Origin: Dietzia sp. B32
Lineage (GTDB): Bacteria; Actinomycetota; Actinomycetes; Mycobacteriales; Mycobacteriaceae
NCBI RefSeq assembly: GCF_024732245.1
Contig: NZ_CP093845.1
Coordinates: 2,170,001-2,234,000, forward strand
DNA length: 64,000 nt
Direction: 5' to 3'
The first letter of the stretch is position 1; each line of letters opens with the position of its first letter. The position numbers were made by a program, and so were the translations under genes. Positions 31,197 through 38,774 of the stretch are shown here, in pieces. The notes under the pieces are model-generated. The model made no database searches, was not told where the DNA came from, and worked only from the letters and a program-made list of their open reading frames with translations.

Positions 31197-31478
31197 TCAG
31201 TCCTCGTAGCCGATCGAGAACGCCGCCTCGAGGTCGTGCTTGGACTGTGTGCGGAACGCGATGTGGGTCTCGGTGTCCAGCACCCCGGGGACCTTGTTCA
31301 GGCGATCGGAGACGATGTCGGCGATCTCCTCGTTCCGCCGGGCACGCACCAGCACGATGAGGTCGATGGTGCCGGTGACCGAGTACACCTCGGAGACCCC
31401 GTCGATGTCGGCGATCGCGGAGGCGACCTCGGGGATCCGCGCCGTCTCGGCGTGGACGAAGACGATTGCGGTGATCAT
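31197..31478 (-). CDS. Lrp/AsnC ligand-binding (RAM) domain protein
   Basis: A 93-residue stand-alone RAM domain without a DNA-binding region. The beta-alpha-beta sequence MITAIVFVHAETARIPEVASAI and GTIDLIVLVRAR is typical of amino-acid-sensing domains, which form oligomers. It may modulate a full-length Lrp protein or bind small effectors. The 3' end carries an oddity: the last codons plus stop are nearly duplicated just downstream (31178-31194 versus 31197-31213). Confidence 0.85.
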   Translation of the reverse strand: MITAIVFVHAETARIPEVASAIADIDGVSEVYSVTGTIDLIVLVRARRNEEIADIVSDRLNKVPGVLDTETHIAFRTQSKHDLEAAFSIGYED

Positions 31479-31516
31479 GGCCTCAAGGCTAGTGGAGCGG
31501 GCGTACCGTGTGCGCC

Positions 31517-32206
31517 ATGATCCACGGCGACCTCTTCCAGACCGCGCGCGAGACGGAGACGAATCGCCGGTTCGCGCTCCAGAACTCCAAGATGCTCAAG
31601 GTGACCCTCGCCGAGCAGCCGATCCTCGCGCGGACGGGGTCGATGGTCGCCTACCAGGGGCAGGTCGGGCTCGAGAACGTCGGCAGCGGCGGGATCGGCA
31701 AGATGTTCAAGGCGGCGGCGACCGGTGAGGGCGTGCCCCTCATGCGCTGTACCGGCCGGGGCGAGCTCTTCCTGGCCGATCAGGCCTCCGAGGTCCAGGT
31801 GCTCCACCTCGAGGACGACATGATCTCGGTCAACGGGGCGAGCGTGCTGGCGTTCTCCGAGGGGATCGCGTCGGACATCCACCGCATCGCCGCCAAGGGG
31901 GCCGTCATGACCGGTGGCCTGTTCAACGTCTCCCTTCGCGGGACCGGGTTCGTCGCGGTGACGACCAAGGGCCAGCCGGTCGCCCTCGACGTGTCCTCCG
32001 CGCCGACGTTCGCCGATCCCCAGGCCGTGGTCCTGTGGACCGCCGGGGTGACGATGGACGTCCGGGTCGACACGGGCGGCCTGAAGTCCCTGATCCGCGG
32101 CGGCAGCGGGGAGACGTTCCAGCTGGCGTTCGGCGGTCAGGGACTGGTGGTCGTCCAACCGTCGGAGAACGTGCCCCAGGGGGCAGGGAGCCAGGGCGGC
32201 GCGTAG
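31517..32206 (+). CDS. AIM24 family protein
   Basis: A 229-residue AIM24-domain (TRAP-like beta-sandwich) protein. Characteristic segments are VTLAEQPILARTGSMVAYQG, GEGVPLMRCTGRGELFLAD and VSLRGTGFVAVTTKGQPVALDV. The domain is widespread in actinobacteria without a defined function. The ATG at 31517 follows TACCGT by ten bases and has no Shine-Dalgarno, suggesting a leaderless message. Confidence 0.88.
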   Translation: MIHGDLFQTARETETNRRFALQNSKMLKVTLAEQPILARTGSMVAYQGQVGLENVGSGGIGKMFKAAATGEGVPLMRCTGRGELFLADQASEVQVLHLEDDMISVNGASVLAFSEGIASDIHRIAAKGAVMTGGLFNVSLRGTGFVAVTTKGQPVALDVSSAPTFADPQAVVLWTAGVTMDVRVDTGGLKSLIRGGSGETFQLAFGGQGLVVVQPSENVPQGAGSQGGA

Positions 32207-32212
32207 TGCGCG

Positions 32213-32232
32213 CGCCCCGGCCGACCGGGGCG
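32213..32232. terminator. Hairpin between AIM24 and ketosteroid-isomerase-like genes
   Basis: CGCCCCGG (32213-32220) and CCGGGGCG (32225-32232) pair perfectly around a 4-base loop CCGA. It lies between two convergent genes and probably terminates both. Confidence 0.75.
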
Positions 32233-32249
32233 GAGTTCAGGGCGCGAGG

Positions 32250-32624
32250 TCAGCTCATGTTCTCCGGGGTCCAGTAGGCGCGCATCGAGGCGACCTTTCC
32301 CTGCTCGTCGTGCGTCATGAGGTCCCACACGTTGATGGTGGCCTTGGAGTCGGCGTCGAAGTGGGTGGTGATCTCGAAGTTGAACAGCAGGTCGTTTCCG
32401 CACACGCGCGCCTCGAGCACCTCGCCCTCGATCTTCATCGCCACGACGCTGGCGTAGAACTCGCGGATCGCAGCCTTGCCCTCGTGGACGGTCCCGTTGC
32501 CGACCGGGTCCTCGACGGTGGCGCCCTCCGCGTAGAGGTCCATGACGGCCTCGAGGTCGCCGGCGGTCAGCGCCGCGATGTAGGAGTCTGCGGTGGAACG
32601 GATCTGTTCGGGTGAGGCGCTCAA
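32250..32624 (-). CDS. NTF2-like/SnoaL protein, probable ketosteroid isomerase
   Basis: A 124-residue NTF2-fold protein similar to steroid delta-isomerases (SADSYIAALTAGDLEAVMDLYAEGATVEDPVG, then HEGKAAIREFYASVV). The start codon is TTG at 32624, with AAAGGG upstream. A KstR-type box lies 44 bases before the start, which supports a steroid-related role. The Asp residues typical of ketosteroid isomerase (one in VEDP, another in FNFEITTHFDAD) are in reasonable places, but the activity is inferred. Confidence 0.8.
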   Translation of the reverse strand: MSASPEQIRSTADSYIAALTAGDLEAVMDLYAEGATVEDPVGNGTVHEGKAAIREFYASVVAMKIEGEVLEARVCGNDLLFNFEITTHFDADSKATINVWDLMTHDEQGKVASMRAYWTPENMS

Positions 32625-32667
32625 GGCGGTGGCCCTTTCGGTGACGACGACGAGGTGACCCCGAGCC

Positions 32668-32681
32668 TAGAACGTGTTCTC
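32668..32681. promoter_or_regulatory. KstR-type operator (TAGAACGTGTTCTC)
   Basis: It matches the KstR consensus TNNAACNNGTTNNA at all fixed positions except the last (C for A). It lies 44 bases upstream of the ketosteroid-isomerase-like gene and 125 bases upstream of the divergent MFS gene. KstR is the TetR repressor of upper cholesterol catabolism in Mycobacteriales; control of one or both neighbours is inferred. Confidence 0.75.
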
Positions 32682-32805
32682 GTTCCGCGGGGGCGGACCG
32701 GGCGGAACAATCGTGCGAGTTGTGACTTGCGCCACTCTCGTCACGTGCCTACGCTCCTGACACCACCTGGAGCAGGTGCGACCGGCCCGGAATCGGGGGT
32801 ACGCC

Positions 32806-34236
32806 ATGTCCACGCAACAGACCTCACCCACGCCTGCCGAGGAGGAGTCGTTCCACACCGGCCGGGTGGTGATCATCTCCCTGGTCGCCGCGTTGGGCGG
32901 TTTCCTGTTCGGGTTCGACACCGCGGTGATCAACGGGGCGGTCGACGCCGTGCAGGAGACGTTCGAGATGAACGCCGGCCTGACCGGGTTCGCCGTCTCC
33001 TCGGCCCTGCTCGGCTGCATCGCCGGCGCCTACCTCGCCGGACGCCTGGCGGACCGGTGGGGCCGCACGCGCGTGATGATCCTCGCCTCGGTGCTGTTCA
33101 CGGCCAGCGCGCTCGGGTCCGGGCTCGCGGTCGGGCCCTGGGATCTCATCGTGTGGCGGATCGTGGGCGGTCTCGGCGTGGGCGCGGCGTCCGTCATCGC
33201 GCCGGCCTACATCGCAGAGGTCGCCCCGCCTGCCATCCGCGGTCGGCTGGGATCGCTGCAGCAGCTCGCGATCGTCTCCGGCATCTTCGTCGCGCTGCTC
33301 TCCGACGCCTGGCTGGCGGGGGTCGCGGGCGGCGCGATCGAGGAACTGTGGTTCGGCGCCGAGGCGTGGCGGTGGATGTTCTGGGCGGAGGTGATCCCCG
33401 CCGTGACGTACGGGGTGCTGGCGCTGACCATTCCCGAATCGCCCCGCTACCTGGTCGGCAAGGGGATGGTCGACCGGGCCCGCGAGGTCCTCCGCTCCAT
33501 CCAGGAGGGCGGGATCGACAACCGGATCAAGGAGATCCGCGAGACGGTCCGCGACGACCGCAAGCGCACGTGGCGCGACCTCGTGAAGCCGGGCGGGGTC
33601 AACCTGCTTCCCATCGTGTGGATCGGGATCGTCCTGTCGGTCTTCCAACAGGCCGTGGGCATCAACGTGATCTTCTACTACTCCACCTCGCTGTGGCAGT
33701 CGGTCGGCTTCACCGAGTCCGACGCCCTCACCCAGACGGTCATCACCTCCGTCACGAACATCGCGGTGACGATCGTGGCGATCGCACTGATCGACCGGAT
33801 CGGGCGCCGCAAGCTGCTCATCACCGGCTCCGTCGGCATGACGATCTCCCTGGCAGTGATGGCCCTGATGTTCAGTACCGCCACCATGGGGCCGGGCCCG
33901 GACGGCGAACTCGCCCCCCAGCTCGCCGACACCCAGGGGCTGATCGCGCTCATCGCGGCCAACGGGTTCGTCGTGTTCTTCGGCATGTCCTGGGGCCCGG
34001 CGGTGTGGGTGCTGCTCGGCGAGATGTTCAACAACCGCATCCGCTCCGCGGCGCTGGGCCTGGCCGCGGCCGCCCAGTGGCTGGCGAACTTCGTGGTCTC
34101 GACCGCGTTCCCGCCGATGGCCGAGTTCAGTCTGACGTTCACCTACGGCTTCTACGCGGTCTCCGCGCTGCTGTCGCTGCTGTTCGTGGCCAGGTTCATC
34201 CCGGAGACGACCGGCCGATCGCTGGAGGACATGTAG
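32806..34236 (+). CDS. MFS sugar porter
   Basis: A 476-residue, 12-helix major facilitator of the sugar porter family. Motifs are GRLADRWGRTR after helix 2, PESPRYLVGKG after helix 6, VFQQAVGINVIFYYS in helix 7, DRIGRRKLL after helix 8 and the C-terminal PETTGRSLEDM. Likely a proton symporter or facilitator for a hexose or inositol. The ATG at 32806 (MSTQQTSP) has GGGGG upstream. Confidence 0.92.
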   Translation: MSTQQTSPTPAEEESFHTGRVVIISLVAALGGFLFGFDTAVINGAVDAVQETFEMNAGLTGFAVSSALLGCIAGAYLAGRLADRWGRTRVMILASVLFTASALGSGLAVGPWDLIVWRIVGGLGVGAASVIAPAYIAEVAPPAIRGRLGSLQQLAIVSGIFVALLSDAWLAGVAGGAIEELWFGAEAWRWMFWAEVIPAVTYGVLALTIPESPRYLVGKGMVDRAREVLRSIQEGGIDNRIKEIRETVRDDRKRTWRDLVKPGGVNLLPIVWIGIVLSVFQQAVGINVIFYYSTSLWQSVGFTESDALTQTVITSVTNIAVTIVAIALIDRIGRRKLLITGSVGMTISLAVMALMFSTATMGPGPDGELAPQLADTQGLIALIAANGFVVFFGMSWGPAVWVLLGEMFNNRIRSAALGLAAAAQWLANFVVSTAFPPMAEFSLTFTYGFYAVSALLSLLFVARFIPETTGRSLEDM

Positions 34237-34403
34237 GCGCGCGGCGCTCGGCGCTGCCCCCGCCCGGCCCGTCGCCCGTCCGGCCCGTCCGGCTTGTCGA
34301 AAAGGCTGTTCGGCACGCATCGGCCGAGAAGGGGGTGTGCGAAACGCTCTTCTCGATGAGGGGCGGGCGAAGGGCGGAGGGCGGCGGGCGGCGGGCGCCC
34401 GGG

Positions 34404-35015
34404 TCAGGCCGCGTCGTCCGGGGTGCGCGCCGGGCAGAACAGGTCCGTCCGCAGGGTGGCGGGGTCCATGTCCGGGCTCGGCTCGGTCACGTAGCTCTCC
34501 CAGAACGGGGTCCCGGGCGCTCGGCCCATCGCACCGATCGATGCCATGAACTCGCCCCACGCCTGCCCGAGCCCGTCGTAGGAGCCGAGGTGGCTGACGA
34601 CCGCCACGTCGCCGGAGGGGAGCTCGGAGGCGACGACCCGCATCCCGTCGACCTCCGCCGGGTCACCGTCGTGGAGCTCGGCCAGCGGTCGGGCGAGGGG
34701 GAACCCGATCTCGATGTCGGCGGTGAACTCCGGCTCCTCGGTCGTGCGGGTGTAGACCGCGAACGCCGGCCCGGCCGGGGCCACGCCGGCCGCGAACAAG
34801 GCCGGGAATGCCTTGCCGAACGCCGCGTCGAAGTATCCGGCGATCGTGGACATGGGCACGCCGGTCGCGCGGACGACGGCGGTCGGCACGGCCGGTACGC
34901 GCAGCAGTCGCATCTGCCCCACCGGCTCAGGCCCGAGGTCGGGGTACCCGGGCGGCGGGTCGTCCGGCACGGCGGTGGGTCGGTCGTGGGACGGGGAGGA
35001 TGACGACGACGACAT
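34404..35015 (-). CDS. GyrI-like small-molecule-binding domain protein
   Basis: A 203-residue protein with a GyrI-like (AraC effector-binding/SHS2-type) domain after a Ser/Pro-rich N-terminus. The pattern VPAVPTAVVRATGVPMSTIAGYFDAAFGKAFPAL and HLGSYDGLGQAWGEF (His-Gly-x-Tyr region) is typical. Such proteins bind or hydrolyse hydrophobic cationic or lipophilic compounds. The start at 35015 is chosen as longer forms have atypical arginine-rich composition. Convergent with the MFS gene across an imperfect hairpin (about 34297-34359). Confidence 0.75.
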   Translation of the reverse strand: MSSSSSSPSHDRPTAVPDDPPPGYPDLGPEPVGQMRLLRVPAVPTAVVRATGVPMSTIAGYFDAAFGKAFPALFAAGVAPAGPAFAVYTRTTEEPEFTADIEIGFPLARPLAELHDGDPAEVDGMRVVASELPSGDVAVVSHLGSYDGLGQAWGEFMASIGAMGRAPGTPFWESYVTEPSPDMDPATLRTDLFCPARTPDDAA

Positions 35016-35189
35016 GATGTGCCCTCTCGATGACGCGGTGGCCTCTACCCAGTGTGCGCCGCGCGCGGCCACCAGGGAAGACCCGGCGGGCATCGACCAC
35101 CGCGCGCCTGCGCCGCCCACTACGCCGGGGCGGGTGGGTCGGGGGCCGAGACGGATGCGACGGTCGCGCGCGGCGGGGACAATCGGGGC

Positions 35190-35372
35190 ATGCCGCACTA
35201 CCGCCTCCGCACCCCTGACCAGACGATCGATCTCGGCGACTTCGACAACGCCCAGGAGGCACTCGAGTCCGCCGTCTCCAGCCAGTCCGAGAAGATTCCC
35301 GTCGACGGGTCACTCGAGCTGCAGGTGGGTGCCGACTGGCACTCGGTCGACATCGAGGGGGACATGCCGTGA
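35190..35372 (+). CDS. Small acidic protein coupled to metallo-beta-lactamase gene
   Basis: A 60-residue acidic protein (MPHYRLRTPDQTIDLGDFDNAQEALESAV...) with no membrane segment or signal. Its stop overlaps the GTG of the next gene (GTGA), so the pair is co-translated. Codon use matches the neighbours. I do not recognise a family; a small partner or modulator of the downstream enzyme is possible. Confidence 0.65.
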   Translation: MPHYRLRTPDQTIDLGDFDNAQEALESAVSSQSEKIPVDGSLELQVGADWHSVDIEGDMP

Positions 35373-36241
35373 GCCCCGGTCACGGGGCGCTCGCGGGTTC
35401 GGTGACCCAGTGCGCGACCTGCGGCCTCGAGCGCGCGCGGCCGCTGCCGGAGGTGTGCCCGATCTGCGCGGACGAGCGCCAGTACGTGCCCTCCGGAGGA
35501 CAGCGGTGGACGAACCCCGAGCAGTCGCGGGCCGGGGGCGCATCGATCGAGTTCACCGAGCGCGAGACCGACGTCATCTCACTCGTCCAGAAGAACAGCC
35601 CCGGCATCGGTCAGAAGCCGGCGCTCATCCGCACCGCACACGGCAACGTGCTGGTCGAGGTGCCCAATGTCATCAGCGAGGAGGCGGTCGCGGCGGTGCG
35701 CGGATGGGGTGGCCTCGCTGCGATCATCGCCTCACATCCGCACATGTACGGGGTGCAGTCACTGTGGTCGGCGGCGTTCGACGACTGCCCGGTCTACGTC
35801 TCGGCCCCGGACGAGCAGTGGCTGGGGCTGCGGCCACGCAACACGGTCGTGTGGGGCGGGGGCCACGCCGCCGAGCCGGCCGACGGCGGTGAGATCGAGA
35901 TCGTGCCGGGCGTGCGGGCGTCCCAGCCCGGCGGGCATTTCCCGGGCAGTGTGGTGGTGCACTGGACCGCCGCCGACGGCCGCGGCGTGCTGTTCACCGG
36001 TGACACGATCGGTTCGGTCGCGGATCCGGGGTGGGTGACGTTCATGCGCTCGTTCCCCAACTGGATGCCGCTGTCCGGGGCCGTCGTCCGCCGGATCGCC
36101 GAGCACGTCTCGCGCTACGACTTCGACCGCATCTACAGCAACTTCGGGGGCTGCGTACCACAGGACGCCCGCGGTGCCGTCCAGCGCTCGGCGGAGCGCT
36201 ACGCCGCCTGGGTCGACGGCGAGTTCGACCACCTCACGTGA
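35369..36241 (+). CDS. MBL-fold hydrolase with N-terminal zinc-ribbon/rubredoxin-like knuckle
   Basis: A 290-residue protein. Residues about 15-36 hold a four-Cys motif (CATCGLERARPLPEVCPIC) likely to bind zinc. The rest is an MBL-like fold, but the HxHxDH metal motif is reduced to ASHPHMYG, with later GGGHAAEP, GHFPGSVVVHW and FTGDTIGS (the conserved Asp). It resembles hypothetical MBL proteins of actinobacteria in which only part of the metal site is kept. Translationally coupled to the 60-residue gene upstream. Confidence 0.8.
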   Translation: MSPGHGALAGSVTQCATCGLERARPLPEVCPICADERQYVPSGGQRWTNPEQSRAGGASIEFTERETDVISLVQKNSPGIGQKPALIRTAHGNVLVEVPNVISEEAVAAVRGWGGLAAIIASHPHMYGVQSLWSAAFDDCPVYVSAPDEQWLGLRPRNTVVWGGGHAAEPADGGEIEIVPGVRASQPGGHFPGSVVVHWTAADGRGVLFTGDTIGSVADPGWVTFMRSFPNWMPLSGAVVRRIAEHVSRYDFDRIYSNFGGCVPQDARGAVQRSAERYAAWVDGEFDHLT

Positions 36242-36248
36242 CCGTCCG

Positions 36249-36641
36249 TCACTCCACGCGCCGGGCGCTTCCCGCGCTCTCGGCGCTCTCGGCGCTCTCG
36301 GCGCTGTCCTTGATCAGGGCGAGCCTGCGGTCCCATCCCCGGGACACCGCGCCGAGCAGATCGGAGATCTCGCGGATCCGATCGGGCCGGACCGCGTGGA
36401 CCTGCCGTCGCTGCTGCGGGCGTGCGGCGACGAGCCCCGAGTCCACCAGCATCCGGAGGTGTTTGGCGACCGCCTGCCTGCTGATCCCCAGGTCGGCGGC
36501 CACCGCTCCGGCATCGTCCGGCTGATCGGCCAGTCGGACGAGGATGCGGCGGCGGGTCCGGTCGGCGAGAGCGGTGAAGACCCCGTCGGCCCGGGCGTCG
36601 AGCAGCCCGGACGGGCCGTCGGTCGCGGTCGCGCCGTTCAC
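36249..36641 (-). CDS. ArsR-family transcriptional regulator
   Basis: A 130-residue winged-helix regulator. The HTH reads ALADRTRRRILVRLADQPDDAGAVAADLGISRQAVAKHLRML. No clear metal-binding CxC motif is present, as expected of ArsR proteins paired with SRPBCC partners. The GTG start at 36641 overlaps the stop of the SRPBCC gene (GTGA). The C-terminus has SAESAESAESA, encoded by three perfect 9-base repeats at 36274-36300. It probably controls the pair through the inverted repeat at 37217-37238. Confidence 0.9.
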   Translation of the reverse strand: MNGATATDGPSGLLDARADGVFTALADRTRRRILVRLADQPDDAGAVAADLGISRQAVAKHLRMLVDSGLVAARPQQRRQVHAVRPDRIREISDLLGAVSRGWDRRLALIKDSAESAESAESAGSARRVE

Positions 36642-37126
36642 GGGCGATCCTCCGCACGGCGCCGGGCGATGTCGAGTTCGGCCTCCCACCCGGCGGAGTT
36701 CTCCTCGAATCGCTGCCGCCGCACCACCGCGTCACGGCTCAGACCGGCGAATCCGGTCTCGCGCACCGTGAGCACGACGCCGTCGCCCCGGGGTTCGACG
36801 GTGAACTCGATCGTGTTGGACGGGAACTCGTCGACGTCTCCGATCTGCCCGCCCAACCAGCGGAACACCGCGCGGCGGGGCGGGTCCAACTCCACGGTGC
36901 GGATGCTGAACTCGCCGTGCACCGGGTCCACCACGTGGGAGACATCGCCCTCGGTGGTGATCTCGTGCTCGGCCCACTCACCGTTGTTGATGAACCATCC
37001 CGGTTCCGACACGATGCCCCACACGGTCTGCGCCCCGGCATCGATGTGGATGGTGCGGACGATCTCGTCCGGCACGTCGTCGGTGGTCGTGTCGGGTCCG
37101 GTTCCGGCTGCTCGGTCCTCGTTCAT
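36638..37126 (-). CDS. SRPBCC/AHSA1-domain protein
   Basis: A 162-residue START-like hydrophobic-ligand-binding protein (VRTIHIDAGAQTVWGIVSEPGWFINNGEWAEHEI, RTVELDPPRRAVFRWLGGQ). Such genes are often paired with an ArsR regulator, as here. ATG at 37126 with a strong AGGGAAG ribosome site; longer forms would cross the operator-like repeat. The natural ligand is unknown. Confidence 0.88.
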   Translation of the reverse strand: MNEDRAAGTGPDTTTDDVPDEIVRTIHIDAGAQTVWGIVSEPGWFINNGEWAEHEITTEGDVSHVVDPVHGEFSIRTVELDPPRRAVFRWLGGQIGDVDEFPSNTIEFTVEPRGDGVVLTVRETGFAGLSRDAVVRRQRFEENSAGWEAELDIARRRAEDRP

Positions 37127-37216
37127 CGGACTTCCCTCCCTCGCGGTGCGTTCCGCTCGGTGGATGCTGCGTCGCGGGGTGCACCTGTGCCTCCACGTTG
37201 GCACGATCCCCGACGT

Positions 37217-37238
37217 AGTGCAACCCTTTGGTTGCACT
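37217..37238. promoter_or_regulatory. Perfect 9-bp inverted repeat, probable ArsR operator
   Basis: AGTGCAACC (37217-37225) and GGTTGCACT (37230-37238) are separated by CTTT. It is 91 bases upstream of the SRPBCC-ArsR operon start and between diverging genes. GCAACC-N4-GGTTGC-type palindromes are common in front of ArsR/AHSA1 pairs. Autoregulation is inferred. Confidence 0.7.
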
Positions 37239-37414
37239 CACGTTTCGGACGGCTCTGTTCCCGCACGGCAGATCTCTTGCCCACGCTGATGGGTCGGCGT
37301 AGCGTTTCAGACGCGATACCACCGTCCTCACCACCTGTTTCCCGACGTCGCGACGTTCTCCCCGGGCGCCGCGCCCGCCGCACTCGTCACCGATGGACCG
37401 CCCGCGCACGGAAT

Positions 37415-37439
37415 CGGACCCCCCGTCCGGCGGGGTCCG
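37415..37439 (+). promoter_or_regulatory. Stem-loop in leader of RibD-like gene
   Basis: CGGACCCC (37415-37422) pairs with GGGGTCCG (37432-37439), ending 16 bases before the next ATG. It may act on translation or be an operator; nothing further can be said. Confidence 0.4.
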
Positions 37440-37455
37440 AATGTGAGGTGACCCC

Positions 37456-38052
37456 ATGAGAAATCTGGTGGCCGTCGAGTTCCTGACCCTCGACGGCGTG
37501 ATGCAGGGCCTCGGTTCCCCCGACGAGGACCGCGACGGCGGCTTCGAGCACGGGGGCTGGGGCCTCCCCTATGCCGAGGCCATGCACGAGGTCCTGGACC
37601 CTGGCGGACTGAGCAGAACCTCGGCGTACCTGTTCGGTCGCCGGACCTACGACAAGATGGCCGCCTTCTGGCCGTCCCAGCCGGACGAGAACCCCATGGC
37701 GGCCAGCCTGAACTCCTCACCCAAGCATGTCGCCACACGAGGTCAGCCGTCACTGGACTGGCAGGGGGCGGTGCCGCTGAAAGGGGACCTGACCTCGGCG
37801 GTCGGTCAGCTCACCGCCGAGGGCGAGGGGGACGTCGTGATCCTCGGAAGCGGCGACGTGGTCCGCCAACTCCTGACGGCCGACCTCGTCGACGAACTCC
37901 GCCTCTTCATCCACCCCCTCCTCCTGGGCACCGGTAAACACCTGTTCGGCGGCCTGTCGGCCCCGCGGGCGTTTCGCTTGACGAGCGTCGCCGCCACGAG
38001 CACGGGCACCATCGCGGCGGTCTACACCAGGAAGGGCCCTGATCAGACATGA
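37456..38052 (+). CDS. Dihydrofolate reductase/RibD C-terminal domain protein (first of two)
   Basis: A 198-residue RibD_C-family protein. VEFLTLDGVMQGLGSPDED at the N-terminus, LFGRRTYDKMAAFWP (about residues 61-75) and VILGSGDVVRQLLTADLVDELRLFIHPLLLGTGKHLF are family hallmarks. Members are NADPH-binding reductases, mostly uncharacterised. GAGG lies 9 bases before the ATG. It is followed by a paralogue at 38165. Confidence 0.88.
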   Translation: MRNLVAVEFLTLDGVMQGLGSPDEDRDGGFEHGGWGLPYAEAMHEVLDPGGLSRTSAYLFGRRTYDKMAAFWPSQPDENPMAASLNSSPKHVATRGQPSLDWQGAVPLKGDLTSAVGQLTAEGEGDVVILGSGDVVRQLLTADLVDELRLFIHPLLLGTGKHLFGGLSAPRAFRLTSVAATSTGTIAAVYTRKGPDQT

Positions 38053-38180
38053 CCACCACCTCTGACGATCACGACACCTCACCGGGTCTGACGCCCCCGA
38101 CCAGCATCGACCCCACACCCCGGTTCGGCAGCGGTGCGGGTTCCGAGACCGACAGGACAGACCCGTGGGCACCGTGGTGA
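38049..38180 (+). CDS. Possible 43-residue linker ORF between two RibD-like genes
   Basis: The ATG overlaps the stop of the first RibD-like gene (ATGA), and the frame closes 16 bases inside the second RibD-like gene. The peptide is hydrophilic and Pro/Thr/Asp-rich (MTTTSDDHDTSPGLTPPTS). Coupling favours translation, composition does not suggest a folded protein; it may serve to carry ribosomes to the next gene. Confidence 0.3.
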   Translation: MTTTSDDHDTSPGLTPPTSIDPTPRFGSGAGSETDRTDPWAPW

Positions 38181-38746
38181 TGTACGGCTCGGTGTCCGTG
38201 GACGGCTTCATAGCCGACGCCGACGACCAACCCGGACCGCTGTTCGACTGGTTGACGGGTGGCGACGTGCCACTGGACGACAGTGGCGTCGTGGCGGTGA
38301 CGCAGACGTCGTACGACTACATCCGGCCGTACTGGGATCAGATCGGGGTGACGATCGTCGGCCGCCACGTCTTCGACCTGACGGACGGTTGGGACGGGCG
38401 CCCGCCGAGCGGGGTCGACGACGTCGTCGTCGTGAGCCACCGACCCCCGCCCGAGGGCTGGGACCTCGAGGCGCCGTTCCACTTCGTCACCGACGTCGAC
38501 CACGCGGTGGCCACGGCCCGGCAGCTCGCCGGTGACCGGGTGATCGAGGTCGCGGCGGGCGACGTCGGTGGCCAGGTCCTCGCCGCGGGACTGGTCGACG
38601 AGGTACGTATGGACGTCGTGCCCGTCGTGCTGGGATCCGGGAAGCGCTACTTCGGGCCGGTCGACGCCCGGCACCTGCTGGAGGACCCGGACGTGGTGAT
38701 CCGGGGACGCCGCGTACTCCACCTGCGCTACCTGGTCCGCCGTTGA
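38165..38746 (+). CDS. Dihydrofolate reductase/RibD C-terminal domain protein (second of two)
   Basis: A 193-residue RibD_C-family protein starting at GTG. It has GSVSVDGFIADADDQPG, IVGRHVFDLTDGWDG and VEVAAGDVGGQVLAAGLVDEVRMDVVPVVLGSGKRYFG. Related to, but clearly diverged from, the preceding paralogue. An upstream in-frame start was not seen. Likely an NADPH-dependent reductase of unknown substrate. Confidence 0.87.
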   Translation: MGTVVMYGSVSVDGFIADADDQPGPLFDWLTGGDVPLDDSGVVAVTQTSYDYIRPYWDQIGVTIVGRHVFDLTDGWDGRPPSGVDDVVVVSHRPPPEGWDLEAPFHFVTDVDHAVATARQLAGDRVIEVAAGDVGGQVLAAGLVDEVRMDVVPVVLGSGKRYFGPVDARHLLEDPDVVIRGRRVLHLRYLVRR

Positions 38747-38774
38747 CCGAGCGGCCACCGCCGGGAACGCGGGA

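Noticed and set aside
36274-36300. Tandem 9-base repeats considered as a CRISPR-like or regulatory array
   Set aside because: They are perfect in-frame codon repeats inside the ArsR gene and have no spacers.
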